The notes under the pieces are model-generated. The model was not told the origin of the DNA, made no database searches, and saw only the letters and a program-made list of their open reading frames with translations. Positions 44,150-53,031 of a DNA stretch of 64,000 nt are shown here, piece by piece. Position numbers and translations under genes: made by a program. Origin of the DNA: Gemmatimonadaceae bacterium. Its GTDB lineage: Bacteria > Gemmatimonadota > Gemmatimonadetes > Gemmatimonadales > Gemmatimonadaceae. The DNA lies in the NCBI GenBank assembly GCA_035633115.1, contig DASQFN010000079.1, positions 62,001 through 126,000 on the forward strand, read 5' to 3'. Each line of letters begins with the position of its first letter. Within the stretch, counting starts at the first letter, position 1.

Positions 44150-45082
44150 ATGGAATGGAGCGTGAATATGGTTGAAGAAACCTCTCGACGGCCTGAGATC
44201 GACGGCTACTGGGGAGATGCATTCACGTTGGCGACCACCACGACCATCGATAGCACGAACGACGGATACCTGAACTGCATGCGCAGACACTTTGGCGACC
44301 ATCGCCTCCATGGTTCGACGGCTGCAGCCGTCGATAACCTGGTCGCGGGTGCGCGAACAGCGCAAATAGTCGGGCATGGCGAGACGGCGATCTTCGTCAC
44401 AGGCACAGGTACCAGCGCGAATGATCCCGCGAAGTATGTCGCAACGGGTAATCCTTCGCGCTGGAGGCCGGAGTTTAGGCGGCTGAAAGGGAAGATCGAT
44501 TCCCTTCGCATAATATCGTGTTACACGGGGTCGAACGCGGCAGGCGCGTCTCTTCTCCACGAGATTGCGAGGGAATGCGGAGCGAGCGTCTCCGCTCCGA
44601 CTGGGTTAACATGGTGCGGTTCCAGTGGATGGTGGTTGGATCCGGGTGCCCAGTGGCAAACTGCGACGCCAACGCATTTGCCCAGCCCTATACCCAAAGA
44701 TCCTGAAGGTCTTGCCGTCGGAGAAGCCAACATGCTGAAGCTATACTACGGCGACGAACCGCGAGAATATGAGACGGACGCTGTGTCGCGCGTGCAGTAC
44801 GTGTCACCTCAGATGCTTGATGATGTGGTGGCATTCGCCGAAGGTTCAGAGGCGGCAGACCTCGCTGAGCTGGCAGGCTTAGACCGGCCATTTCGTCCGG
44901 GCGCGGTGCCCGGAGCGATTGTCACTGGGAGGCTGCAAATCGCGTTGCGCGGCCAAGATATTCCCAAGACGTTGACGATCTACGCGGATGCGCTGCTACA
45001 AGACGATGACTTCCCCGAGGTATTTTATCGAGCGAGGCCCGGGTTCGCAGAGGCGTTGCGCCTGCTAGCGGTAAGGCAGTAG
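44150..45082 (+). CDS. Clan CD cysteine-protease-like protein (DUF4347/CHAT-like)
   Basis: The 310-residue product has the His of QIVGHGETAIFVTGTG and the Cys of SLRIISCYTGSNAAG, spaced about 70 residues apart. ASLLHEIARECGASVSAPTG and a WCGSSGWW loop follow. This His-Gly / Cys dyad layout is that of caspase/CHAT/DUF4347 folds. The C-terminal 130 residues are unclassified. It is divergent from the subtilase operon, and the two could form one proteolytic module. ATG 44150 was chosen; the upstream open frame overlaps decayed sequence. Confidence 0.65.
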   Translation: MEWSVNMVEETSRRPEIDGYWGDAFTLATTTTIDSTNDGYLNCMRRHFGDHRLHGSTAAAVDNLVAGARTAQIVGHGETAIFVTGTGTSANDPAKYVATGNPSRWRPEFRRLKGKIDSLRIISCYTGSNAAGASLLHEIARECGASVSAPTGLTWCGSSGWWLDPGAQWQTATPTHLPSPIPKDPEGLAVGEANMLKLYYGDEPREYETDAVSRVQYVSPQMLDDVVAFAEGSEAADLAELAGLDRPFRPGAVPGAIVTGRLQIALRGQDIPKTLTIYADALLQDDDFPEVFYRARPGFAEALRLLAVRQ

Positions 45083-45234
45083 AGCGGTGTCGGGCCATAC
45101 ACATGCGTCGCGCATCTAGCTCTTGCGGGTGCGCGATGCGTGCGCCAACAGTAACCTAATCTAACACGACTTGGATAACGCTATCGCGATCCTTGCCGCT
45201 GCCTGCATAGCGCTGCTATTTAGCGCGGGTTTCT

Positions 45235-45564
45235 ATGGAGGTGGAAGTGTGGTGGCCGAACGGCGCCAGCGCGGCCGTTTGGGCAGCCGCAGCGTGGCCG
45301 GCGGAGGACGTGCTAAAGATTCTCGCAGCCGCCGTACCGCTGATCACCCTAATCGTAGCGCTAGCTACCTCGATTACGGATACGCGGATTGGCCGCCGAA
45401 CCGACGAGCGTGATACCTCGATTGCCGAAAGAAATGCAGCGGTAGCAGCGCGCGACGCGGCGCTCACGGAACTGCGAGATATCCAACGCAACCTCGATTC
45501 GCTCACATATTCCGGATTCAGTCATGGAATCAGCTTCCTACCATCGAGTCTGATTCTCCTGTGA
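45235..45564 (+). CDS. Small membrane/coiled-coil protein (tentative)
   Basis: The 109-codon frame has a transmembrane helix (ILAAAVPLITLIVALATSI) followed by a short coiled coil (RDTSIAERNAAVAARDAALT). The pattern looks real but the N-terminus is odd and the end is not conserved-looking. An alternative overlapping frame exists at 45171. Confidence 0.35.
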   Translation: MEVEVWWPNGASAAVWAAAAWPAEDVLKILAAAVPLITLIVALATSITDTRIGRRTDERDTSIAERNAAVAARDAALTELRDIQRNLDSLTYSGFSHGISFLPSSLILL

Positions 45565-46124
45565 ACTACCGTTTAGACGAACGGGACCGTGGCGACTGCA
45601 CACTGGGCGCGCTCTACAAGTATGAAGGGACCGGGCCCGAAGTTGCGCTGTCGGCATGGCAGCGTGATCGTGACATTGACCAAACCATCGGTAATCCTCA
45701 TCAGGCCTGACGATCCGCCGTTTAAAGATTCACTGGCGGTTTCCTCGACACCAGTGCGCTAGAACCGCCCAAGCCCCAACTGCCAAGGCTCGCGTCGGCG
45801 CGCTGCGCCCGCCATGCCAGGCGGACCAAGGCTTGGAACATCAAGAGAGCGGGCCGGCTGGACACGTCGGGACTCGGTTCACGTTAGCCGTGACATCTTG
45901 CTGCCAGCGAATCGTGCTCAGCGCACGCTACCAACGCGCACCCGCGAGCGCAAAACGACAACGGAACGCGCTGTATAACGAGGACATCCCGCTGACACGC
46001 GGGGTTCGAGCTGAAGATCCCGCGCCTTCATAAGATGCAGATTCGACAAGTCGCTTGTGCGCCTGGACGGGCGTGCAGCAGATGTCCAGCGCGTTAGCGA
46101 GAAAACAACGAGTACTTCCGGGCA
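45565..46124. other. Region without recognisable gene
   Basis: No supported gene, repeat or RNA was seen. The sequence lies between a tentative small gene and a hydrolase fragment and looks like decayed accessory DNA. Confidence 0.4.
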
Positions 46125-46379
46125 ATGAGCAATCGAGCCTTTCAAAAGGTGGAACCGTTCGCAAACCGCCGAGTCTTCATGGCGAACTCCCTCCAAGACC
46201 GATATGATCCTGATCAGACCATTCACCGCCACATGATTGAATTCTCCGCGCTCATCAAAGCAAAACTTGGGAAAGCGATTTCATACCGCTACGAAACGTA
46301 TCAGGACTATCCTCACGTCCCGTTCCCTTGTCTTTACGATGGTTTGCGGTTTGTTACACTGGAGCAACCAACCAAATAG
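46125..46379 (+). pseudogene. Esterase C-terminal fragment (Fes/IroE-like)
   Basis: The frame FANRRVFMANSLQDRYDPDQ ... SYRYETYQDYPHVPFPCLYD, GLRFVT resembles the end of alpha/beta hydrolases of the putative-esterase group, where the final His and a YDGLRF-type strand occur. The nucleophile region is missing, so only a remnant is left. Confidence 0.45.
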
Positions 46380-46417
46380 GCGCATGATCGGCACTCCCGA
46401 CGGATTTGGAGCATATA

Positions 46418-47821
46418 GTGCGTGAAATAATCAGATCTCTCCCACTCGCGTTCTGCATCGTCCTGCAGGCTGCGTCCGTCGCTCCTCCGCCAAACACGTG
46501 GCGACTCGACTTTTATCACACGGGCGGCAAGAGCGGTGAAGTGTTCAGTGGCGACAAGGTAGTAGTTGAGCCACTTCCCTGGCCGGGCTCCGCAAGAAAC
46601 GACATCGACAGCACCGGGTTCGGCAGCTACTTCTTCGAGCTTCGCGACACGACCAGCAAGATTCTCTTCTCCCGCGGATACTCGCCGATTTTTGCAGAGT
46701 TTATGCAGACTGAAGAGGCGGCGAAGGAGAACCGGACGTTTCATGAGTCGCTCCGCTTCCCTGCACTGACAGGCAAAGCCGACATTGTCATTTTCAAGCG
46801 CGATGCGAACAATCGATTCATCGAAGTATGGCGCACGCAAATCGATCCCAGCGACATCTTCATCGACCGCTCGATGCCAAAGCGATACGAGCCGATCGCC
46901 GTCGAAAAACACGGTGACCCGCAGAACAAGGTCGATATCCTCCTGCTCGGCGACGGATATACGGCTCAGGAATGTGCGGGGAAATTCCGGCGGGATGCCC
47001 GGCGCATGGCGGATGTTTTCTTTTCAGTCGAGCCGTACAAGACGCATCGGAAGGACTTCAACATCTGGGGGCTTTGTCCACCGTCTCCACAATCGGGAAT
47101 TTCCCGGCCATCGACCGGCGTTCACATTGCGACTCCCGTCGGTGCGACGTACGGCATTTTCGGATCCGAGCGGTACGTGCTGACGATGGACAATCGCGCC
47201 TTCCGCACGATTGCATCGAATGCGCCGTACGAATTCGTGGAAATCCTTGCCAACAGCAAGACGTACGGCGGTGGCGGATTGTACAACGTCTTTGCGACGG
47301 TCGCTGTCGACAACGATTGGGCGAACTACGTTTTCATTCACGAGTTCGGTCATCACTTTGCCGCGCTTGCAGATGAATACTACACATCACCTGTTGCGTA
47401 TCAGCCGCCGGGCAAGATCGTCGAGCCGTGGGAGCCCAACGTCACCGCGCTTCTCGACAGAAATAACCTGAAATGGAAAGAGCTCGCGACACCGGGAGCT
47501 CCGATTCCAACTCCGTGGCCAAAGGAACGATTCGAGGCCGAACAGCGGCGGATTCAGGCCAGGCGTGCGAAGATTCGCGCCGAGCGCCAGCCGGAATCAG
47601 TGATGTCCGCTTTGTTCAGAGAAGAGCGCGCGTTCGATTCGGCGCTCTTTGCGTCGTCTCCGTACGCAAAAACTACGGGAGCATTTCAGGGGGCGAATTA
47701 CGATGCCCAGGCGTTTTATCGTCCCGCTATCGACTGCATCATGTTCACGCGCGATAACGTGCCGTTCTGTCCGGTGTGCCGGCATACTATAGAAGAGGTC
47801 ATCAAGGCGTATTCACGGTAG
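46418..47821 (+). CDS. M64 family metallopeptidase (IgA-peptidase-like), exported
   Basis: The protein has a signal peptide (REIIRSLPLAFCIVLQAASV) from the GTG at 46418; an in-frame TTG at 46406 would add four residues. It carries the M64 pattern: DILLLGDGYTAQECAGKFRR, TMDNRAFRTIASNAPYEFV, the zinc motif FIHEFGHHFAALADEYY, and the C-terminal DCIMFTRDNVPFCPVCRHTI. M64 is a zinc peptidase family. It is followed after seven bases by the next gene and is probably cotranscribed with it. Confidence 0.9.
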   Translation: MREIIRSLPLAFCIVLQAASVAPPPNTWRLDFYHTGGKSGEVFSGDKVVVEPLPWPGSARNDIDSTGFGSYFFELRDTTSKILFSRGYSPIFAEFMQTEEAAKENRTFHESLRFPALTGKADIVIFKRDANNRFIEVWRTQIDPSDIFIDRSMPKRYEPIAVEKHGDPQNKVDILLLGDGYTAQECAGKFRRDARRMADVFFSVEPYKTHRKDFNIWGLCPPSPQSGISRPSTGVHIATPVGATYGIFGSERYVLTMDNRAFRTIASNAPYEFVEILANSKTYGGGGLYNVFATVAVDNDWANYVFIHEFGHHFAALADEYYTSPVAYQPPGKIVEPWEPNVTALLDRNNLKWKELATPGAPIPTPWPKERFEAEQRRIQARRAKIRAERQPESVMSALFREERAFDSALFASSPYAKTTGAFQGANYDAQAFYRPAIDCIMFTRDNVPFCPVCRHTIEEVIKAYSR

Positions 47822-47828
47822 CAGTACG

Positions 47829-48452
47829 GTGCGCAACGTCTTCCTGCTCTCGCCGGCTAGCCTCACCGGCGTCCGCGCGAAACAGCTGATCTCGCCGAGA
47901 GCGAACTTCGAGGCGGCGCAGTTATACCGCTCTCCGGAGGGTGTGCCGATCGCAGTCGCGTTCGCTTTCATGAGTGCGCTCTACTTCAGAGGGAAGATCG
48001 CATACGCGAACACGTTTGCCGGAACCGGAGACATTCACGTCATCGCTCCGGGATTCGGTTTCGTTCCGCCGAATTGGTCGATCACACCTGACCGGATGAA
48101 GATTCTCCAGCGAACGGAAGTCGATGCGCGCAAGCGAAATTACCGCCAGCCACTCGAGCGTGACGCACGTGCGCTAGCTGCGAAAATCGATGACGACACG
48201 CAGGTTATCCTCCTCGGCAGCGTTGCGAGCGGAAAGTACGTCGACATTCTCCTTCCAATCTTCCGTGAACGCCTGAAATTTCCGGCGGCATTCGCCGGTC
48301 TCGGCGACATGTCTCGCGGGGGTCTGATGTTGCGAGCGGCGCGCGCAAGGCTCGAGCTGGAGTACGTTGCGCTCGACACACCGCGTCACGCCGACGGCGC
48401 CGTCGAGCGCGCGCGTCAACTCATGCGGCAGATGAGCTCGGAGACCTCCTGA
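47829..48452 (+). CDS. DUF6884-like hypothetical protein
   Basis: The 207-residue product starts NVFLLSPASLTGVRAKQLIS and ends with a helix (ARARLELEYVALDTPRHADG). VILLGSVASGKYVDILLPIF resembles a nucleotide-binding strand-loop-helix seen in DUF6884-type proteins. Function is unknown. It lies in the M64 operon. Confidence 0.6.
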   Translation: MRNVFLLSPASLTGVRAKQLISPRANFEAAQLYRSPEGVPIAVAFAFMSALYFRGKIAYANTFAGTGDIHVIAPGFGFVPPNWSITPDRMKILQRTEVDARKRNYRQPLERDARALAAKIDDDTQVILLGSVASGKYVDILLPIFRERLKFPAAFAGLGDMSRGGLMLRAARARLELEYVALDTPRHADGAVERARQLMRQMSSETS

Positions 48453-48523
48453 TAACAAGGCTTCGACCAACAGGGATTGGGGGACGGCCGCGGGGCTGAG
48501 TATCCCGCGCAAGGAGGTGACAG

Positions 48524-49441
48524 ATGAAGGCGATAGTGGTGACGGACCAGGCTGCGGGAACGGCCGGGATGAACCTGGTGGAGCGGCCCGAGCCACAGCC
48601 ATCGATCAACGATGTTGTCGTTCAGGTTTATGCCTCGGGATTCGTTAACACTGAGCTGGGTTGGCCTTCGACCTGGACCGATCGCGTCGGTCGTGACCGA
48701 ACGCCCTCGATCCCCGGGCATGAGCTTGCCGGAGTGGTCACCGCCCTCGGCTATGGCACCACGGGGCTCTCGGTCGGACAGCGGGTGTTCGGCCTCACGG
48801 ATTGGTATCGCGACGGCACTCTGGCCGAGTACGCGGCCGTCGAGGCACGAAACCTCGCGCCGCTGCCGGGCGACGTGGACTTCACGGTCGGCGCGAGCCT
48901 GCCGATCTCGGGCCTCACTGCGTGGCAGGGACTGTTCGAGCACGGCCGCCTTCGGGCAGGGCAGAGCGTCATCGCGCACGGCGCGGCTGGCGCCGTCGGG
49001 TCGATGGTGACGCAACTCGCACGATTGGCGGGCGCCTACGTCATCGGCACCGGACGCGCCGCCGATCGTCAGAAGGCGCTCGACTTCGGCGCGAACGAGT
49101 TCGTCGACCTCCAGAACGAGGTCCTGGAAGACGTCGGCGCCGTTGATCTCGTGTTCGATGTCATCGGCGGCGACATCGGGAAGCGGTCCGCGCGCCTGGT
49201 TCGAGCCGGAGGAACGCTCGTGTCCGTCGTCGGGCCGGTCCAGGCGCGGCCCGCCGAGGGCTTGGCGGTCGACTTCGTCGTGGAATCCGATCGCGCTCAA
49301 CTGAGCGCGATTGTTCAGCGAGTGCGGGACGGACGGCTGCGCACGAACATCGGCACCGTCTCCGCCCTCTACGATGCCGTCGCCACCTTCAACTCAACCG
49401 AACGACGCCCCGGGAAGACGATCATCAGCGTTCATCCGTGA
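48524..49441 (+). CDS. MDR-family NADPH:quinone oxidoreductase-like protein
   Basis: The 305-residue zinc-free medium-chain dehydrogenase has IPGHELAGVVTALGYGTTGL, SVGQRVFGLTDWYRDG, HGAAGAVGSMVTQLARLAGA (the nucleotide-binding loop) and RVRDGRLRTNIGTVSALYDA. Family members reduce quinones or enones with NADPH. A strong ribosome-binding site (AAGGAGGTGA) precedes the start. It overlaps the start of the amidohydrolase. Confidence 0.92.
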   Translation: MKAIVVTDQAAGTAGMNLVERPEPQPSINDVVVQVYASGFVNTELGWPSTWTDRVGRDRTPSIPGHELAGVVTALGYGTTGLSVGQRVFGLTDWYRDGTLAEYAAVEARNLAPLPGDVDFTVGASLPISGLTAWQGLFEHGRLRAGQSVIAHGAAGAVGSMVTQLARLAGAYVIGTGRAADRQKALDFGANEFVDLQNEVLEDVGAVDLVFDVIGGDIGKRSARLVRAGGTLVSVVGPVQARPAEGLAVDFVVESDRAQLSAIVQRVRDGRLRTNIGTVSALYDAVATFNSTERRPGKTIISVHP

Positions 49442-50205
49442 GGATACAGGGAAGGCGAGCGGCTCTCCTCTCCCATCCGTTTCGTCATCTTCCGCATCCA
49501 GAGCCTGACGTGCTCGTGCGCGTGCTCGAGCGCGAAGGACTTTCGGGAGCGTGGGTCGGCTATCTGCCTTCCGCGTGGCACCGCGATCCCGCGGCAGGCA
49601 ACGATGCGCTCTTCGCCGCACTCGCGCCGTATCGTCAGATGCTCAAACCGGCGCCCGTCGTGCGTCCAGACTGGCCGCTATGGGAACAGACACTGCGCGA
49701 TCTGGTGAACGAGGGCGCCGCGGCGATACGGGTTTATCCAATGCAGTGGGGAATGGCGCCGCACGACGCGACGCTTCGCGCGCTTGCGCTCGCGTGCGGC
49801 GAGCTTGGCGTTCCGCTCGTGCTGACGGTGCGGTTCGAGGATCTGCGCCAGCGCCATCCACTCGACTTGGCCGGTGATCTCACGGCCGCGCATGTGCGTG
49901 CGCTTGCGCGCGCAGGCGAGCGCGTGAAGCTCGTGGTCACCGGCGCCGGCCGCGAGCTGCTCGAGGAGGTGCACTGGGGGCTCACGCCCGAAGAACAGCG
50001 GCGCGTGTTCTGGGATTTCGCCTGGATCTGGGGCCCGCCGGAGGATCATTTCGCGCACCTGCTGCGCTCGGTGGGTGCTGAGCGGTTCGTGTACGGGACG
50101 CACTGGCCGCTTCGGCTGGTGCAGAATCCACGAGCGAATCTCGATCTTCTCCCGGAAGATCTGCGCGCTGCCGTGATCAGCGATGCGCGCTCGCTCGAGA
50201 GATAG
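49438..50205 (+). CDS. Amidohydrolase 2 family protein
   Basis: The 255-residue protein matches the metal-dependent amidohydrolase-2 barrel: AAIRVYPMQWGMAPHDATLR, KLVVTGAGRELLEEVHWGLT, WDFAWIWGPPEDHFAHLLRS and a final GAERFVYGTHWP with the last metal-site residues. The N-terminus is short compared with the usual 280-300 residues. It starts with GTG overlapping the MDR stop. A 50-bp fragment of it is repeated near 43.9 kb. Confidence 0.8.
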   Translation: MRIQGRRAALLSHPFRHLPHPEPDVLVRVLEREGLSGAWVGYLPSAWHRDPAAGNDALFAALAPYRQMLKPAPVVRPDWPLWEQTLRDLVNEGAAAIRVYPMQWGMAPHDATLRALALACGELGVPLVLTVRFEDLRQRHPLDLAGDLTAAHVRALARAGERVKLVVTGAGRELLEEVHWGLTPEEQRRVFWDFAWIWGPPEDHFAHLLRSVGAERFVYGTHWPLRLVQNPRANLDLLPEDLRAAVISDARSLER

Positions 50206-50269
50206 TGTGCGGGAATCGGTAGATAGTCGTCGCCTACGCGGCGGTTTCCAGACGATCGGACGGGCACAT

Positions 50270-50348
50270 CCGTAGCGTGCGCGTGAGAGCGCGTCGTCCC
50301 GATCATGTGCACCCTTGCGACCACGGGCAATGTCCGCCGAGTGTGGGG
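50270..50348 (-). pseudogene. Internal thiC fragment (third copy)
   Basis: On the minus strand this reads [20 protein letters not shown] followed by RARYG, matching thiC residues [20 protein letters not shown] and RARYA (14628-14712), at about 75-80% DNA identity. It is a scar of a diverged thiC copy upstream of the GHL10 gene. No start or stop context belongs to it. Confidence 0.85.
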
Positions 50349-50688
50349 ATAGCTCCAATCAGATCACCGGAAGGCCTTCGTCAAATTCTTGTGCTAGCGT
50401 TTGGCCTTTTATCCGAGTCGTGCTTGCGAGTCATCCGTGAGTGGCGGGCTGCGGAGGAGGCTCAATTCGTGAGCGCTTACGCTGAAAAATGGAGAACTCT
50501 CATGCGCGACTGTCCCAACGTCGAGCTCGAGCGAGAGCCCTTTGTCTAGCGGACATTTTCTGAATCTTTGCGGCGTCTCGACCACGGATCCTGGGTTGCC
50601 TGCACTCGCATTTTGAATGTTTGGCCCACAGTTTAGCTTCAGCCGGTAGACGACCTCTAACCTCTCCGCAGCAGGAGTCGACAACATC

Positions 50689-52014
50689 ATGACCTCGTCC
50701 AGGATGGTGTCTGCCCTGGCTGCCGTGTGGTTGGCCGGCTGTGCTCCCCGTCCAGCTCTGATTACGCCCGCGCCCGCGAATGGACCTCCGCCCGTCGTCC
50801 GGGAGTTCCGTGGTGTCTGGGTTGCCGCCGTCTCCAATATCGACTGGCCGTCGCGGCCCGGTCTCCCGGTCGATTCGCAGCAGACCGAGCTGATCCGTCT
50901 CCTCGATCGAACGCGCGAGCTCGGCCTCAACGCCTTCATTCTGCATGTGCGTCCGGCCGGCGACGCGCTCTACCAGTCGTCGCTCGAGCCGTGGTCCGAG
51001 TATCTCACGGGTGAGCAGGGCCGTGCGCCCGAGCCGTTTTACGATCCACTCGAGTTTGCCGTGCGCGAAGCGCATGCACGCGGTCTGGAGCTGCATGCGT
51101 GGTTCAATCCGTACCGCGCGCGTCATCCTTCGTCGCGCTCGGCGTTCGCTGCCAATCACATTGCCCGCACGCGTCCCGACCTGGTGAAGCGGTACGGCAG
51201 CTTTCTATGGATGGATCCGGGCGAGGATACCGTGCGCAAGCGCACCATCGAAGTCATCGCCGACGTGACGCGTCGTTACGATGTCGATGGCGTTCATATC
51301 GACGACTACTTCTATCCCTATCGCGAGCGGGATTCCACCGGCCGAGAGATCGACTTTCCCGATTCCGCAGTTTATGCCGGCTATCGTGCCGCAGGCGGGC
51401 GCCTCGAGCGCGGCAACTGGCGGCGCAACAATGTCGATCGCTTTGTCGCCGAGATGTACCAGGCAGTCAAGAGCGTGAAGCCGTGGGTGAAAGTGGGTGT
51501 CAGTCCGATCGGCAGCTGGCGGCCGAATGTAACGTGGCAGACGCGCGGCTTTGATGCATACGAGTCGATTTATGCCGACGCGCGCAAGTGGCTGATGGAT
51601 GGCTCGCTCGACTACCTGGTTCCGCAGTTGTATTGGCCGATCGCGCGCACCGATGTCAGCTTTCCGGTTCTGCTCGACTGGTGGGTGAAACAGAACGCCA
51701 AAGGTCGCGGGTTGTATGCCGGCCTGATTCCCAACAATGTGAGTGACACCCGCTGGCCGGGCGACGAGATCGTCGGCCAGATCTACATCACGCGCGGAAA
51801 TGACGGCGCGCACGGGCACGTGCATTTCAGCATGCGCGGATTAATGCCCGGCGGCGCGTTCACGCGCATCGCCGGTGCCGACACGCTCGCTCCTGCCGTG
51901 CTCGATTCGATAAATCGCGCGCGTGCGCGCACGCAGGCCCGCCGCGATTCCATGACTGCTAAGCTGGCGCGCGAGACTTACGCGCAGCCCGCGCTGATTC
52001 CCGCCATGCCCTAG
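50689..52014 (+). CDS. GHL10 (YngK-like) glycoside hydrolase lipoprotein, ends at an in-frame amber
   Basis: The 441-residue protein has a lipobox (LAAVWLAGC) and the GHL10 core: VREFRGVWVAAVSNIDWPSR, LGLNAFILHVRPAGDALYQS, ELHAWFNPYRARHPSSRSAF, RRYDVDGVHIDDYFYPY and LDYLVPQLYWPI. It probably acts on cell-wall or plant polysaccharide. The frame ends ALIPAMP then TAG, where homologs have a Trp (PWLD). The downstream frame (LDAVRPRAPIAALSRLENRA) continues the C-terminal domain, so the TAG is likely a nonsense mutation. Confidence 0.9.
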   Translation: MTSSRMVSALAAVWLAGCAPRPALITPAPANGPPPVVREFRGVWVAAVSNIDWPSRPGLPVDSQQTELIRLLDRTRELGLNAFILHVRPAGDALYQSSLEPWSEYLTGEQGRAPEPFYDPLEFAVREAHARGLELHAWFNPYRARHPSSRSAFAANHIARTRPDLVKRYGSFLWMDPGEDTVRKRTIEVIADVTRRYDVDGVHIDDYFYPYRERDSTGREIDFPDSAVYAGYRAAGGRLERGNWRRNNVDRFVAEMYQAVKSVKPWVKVGVSPIGSWRPNVTWQTRGFDAYESIYADARKWLMDGSLDYLVPQLYWPIARTDVSFPVLLDWWVKQNAKGRGLYAGLIPNNVSDTRWPGDEIVGQIYITRGNDGAHGHVHFSMRGLMPGGAFTRIAGADTLAPAVLDSINRARARTQARRDSMTAKLARETYAQPALIPAMP

Positions 52015-52305
52015 CTGGACGCAGTGCGGCCGCGCGCGCCCATCGCCGCGCTGAGTCGCCTCGAAAACCGCGCGGACGTTACACTCACACCACCCCGTGA
52101 CGAGTCGCTTGCCGTCTGGGTCGTGCAATCGAAATGGCCGAACGGCGCCTGGCGCACCGAGATCGTGCCAATCACGGTGCGGCAGTGGACTATCACCGCG
52201 CCCCCGTCGGACGCCGCCGCGCCGGCGGAGGTGTGGGTGTCTGTCGTCGATCGCGCCGGCAACCAGAGCACGCCCGTGCGTGTCCGCGAACCTGCGGGGA
52301 GCTAA
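52015..52305 (+). pseudogene. C-terminal domain of GHL10 after the amber codon
   Basis: In the same frame as the gene above, directly after its TAG, the sequence LDAVRPRAPIAALSRLENRA, WVVQSKWPNGAWRTEIVPIT and VWVSVVDRAGNQSTPVRVRE forms the Fn3/Ig-like domain expected at the end of the family. It is translated only if the amber codon is read through. Confidence 0.8.
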
Positions 52306-52344
52306 GTTCTGGCAGTCGCGCTTCAAATAGCATGGACAACCGTC

Positions 52345-52372
52345 GACACTCGCTGAAGGCGTTGGACAGCAA
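52345..52372 (+). other. Degenerate attC-like motif
   Basis: ACACTCGCTGAAGGCGTTGGAC resembles the collapsed 33-bp attC of the array (ACACGCTGAAG, then GGCGTTAGCC) and ends in GTTGGAC, which fits GTTRRRY. It precedes a DUF1883 fragment, as in a decayed cassette. Confidence 0.35.
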
Positions 52373-52400
52373 ACGACCTCCTACGAGCCGTACGCTTCGA

Positions 52401-52505
52401 ATGCAATTCAACTACTACGACCTTGGATACCTCAAGGGCGGGGAGATGGTGGAGGTCACGCTATCGGGGTCGGCGCGCCGTGAGCGCATGACGCCCGAGG
52501 GCTAG
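52401..52505 (+). pseudogene. DUF1883 N-terminal fragment
   Basis: QFNYYDLGYLKGGEMVEVTL matches the DUF1883 start, but the frame ends after 34 residues with unrelated sequence. It is truncated. Confidence 0.55.
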
Positions 52506-52508
52506 AGG

Positions 52509-52745
52509 CTAGCGAATTTGCGGAAGGTGGAGCTTGATCCAGATCGGGCTGTGGTCACTCATCGAGCGCGGCACACGGTGCCTACCAACGCTCGCCCCGC
52601 CAGGCCTCACGAGTCCGCGCACGAAGAAGTGATCGAAGCGACCGAAAGCACTGCTTTCCGGAATTGTATCTGTCGCCCACACATATTCCGCGCCCCGCGC
52701 GATTCGGCCGATATCCTCGCTGTTCATGTCACCACCAATCACCAC
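52509..52745 (-). pseudogene. Endonuclease/exonuclease/phosphatase C-terminal fragment
   Basis: The 78-residue frame has VIGGDMNSEDIGRIA and the final SDHSPIWIKLHLP, two EEP-family metal-site motifs, plus FGRFDHFFV. The N-terminal half with the catalytic Glu is missing, so it is a remnant. It converges on the DUF1883 fragment. Confidence 0.7.
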
Positions 52746-53007
52746 GAGCGGATACGTCGACGCATCGAATCATCAGGTCTTCGGCGCGGACGCCACCTTC
52801 ATTGAAGGACTTTGAACTCCGCTCAGCGAGAATCGACGATGCCTTTCTCCGATTTTGAGCGCGCCCGACTGACAAAGATTCTCGACGCGGTTTGCGCTGG
52901 AATAGTGTCGCGCCTGCGGATTTGATGCCGCTTGTTCGCGGCGTCTTCTCAGATTCCTACTGATCGCACCTGCCACCGTGCCGGCACAATGGATCTCTCC
53001 CTAGCGA

Positions 53008-53031
53008 TATGTATAACGTACGTACATTATT
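53008..53031 (+). promoter_or_regulatory. Palindromic AT-rich site before brnT
   Basis: An AT-rich segment with an ACGTACGT core and flanking TGTA / TACA ends one base from the brnT start. BrnA dimers are known to repress such loci, so this is a candidate operator/promoter. Confidence 0.35.
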
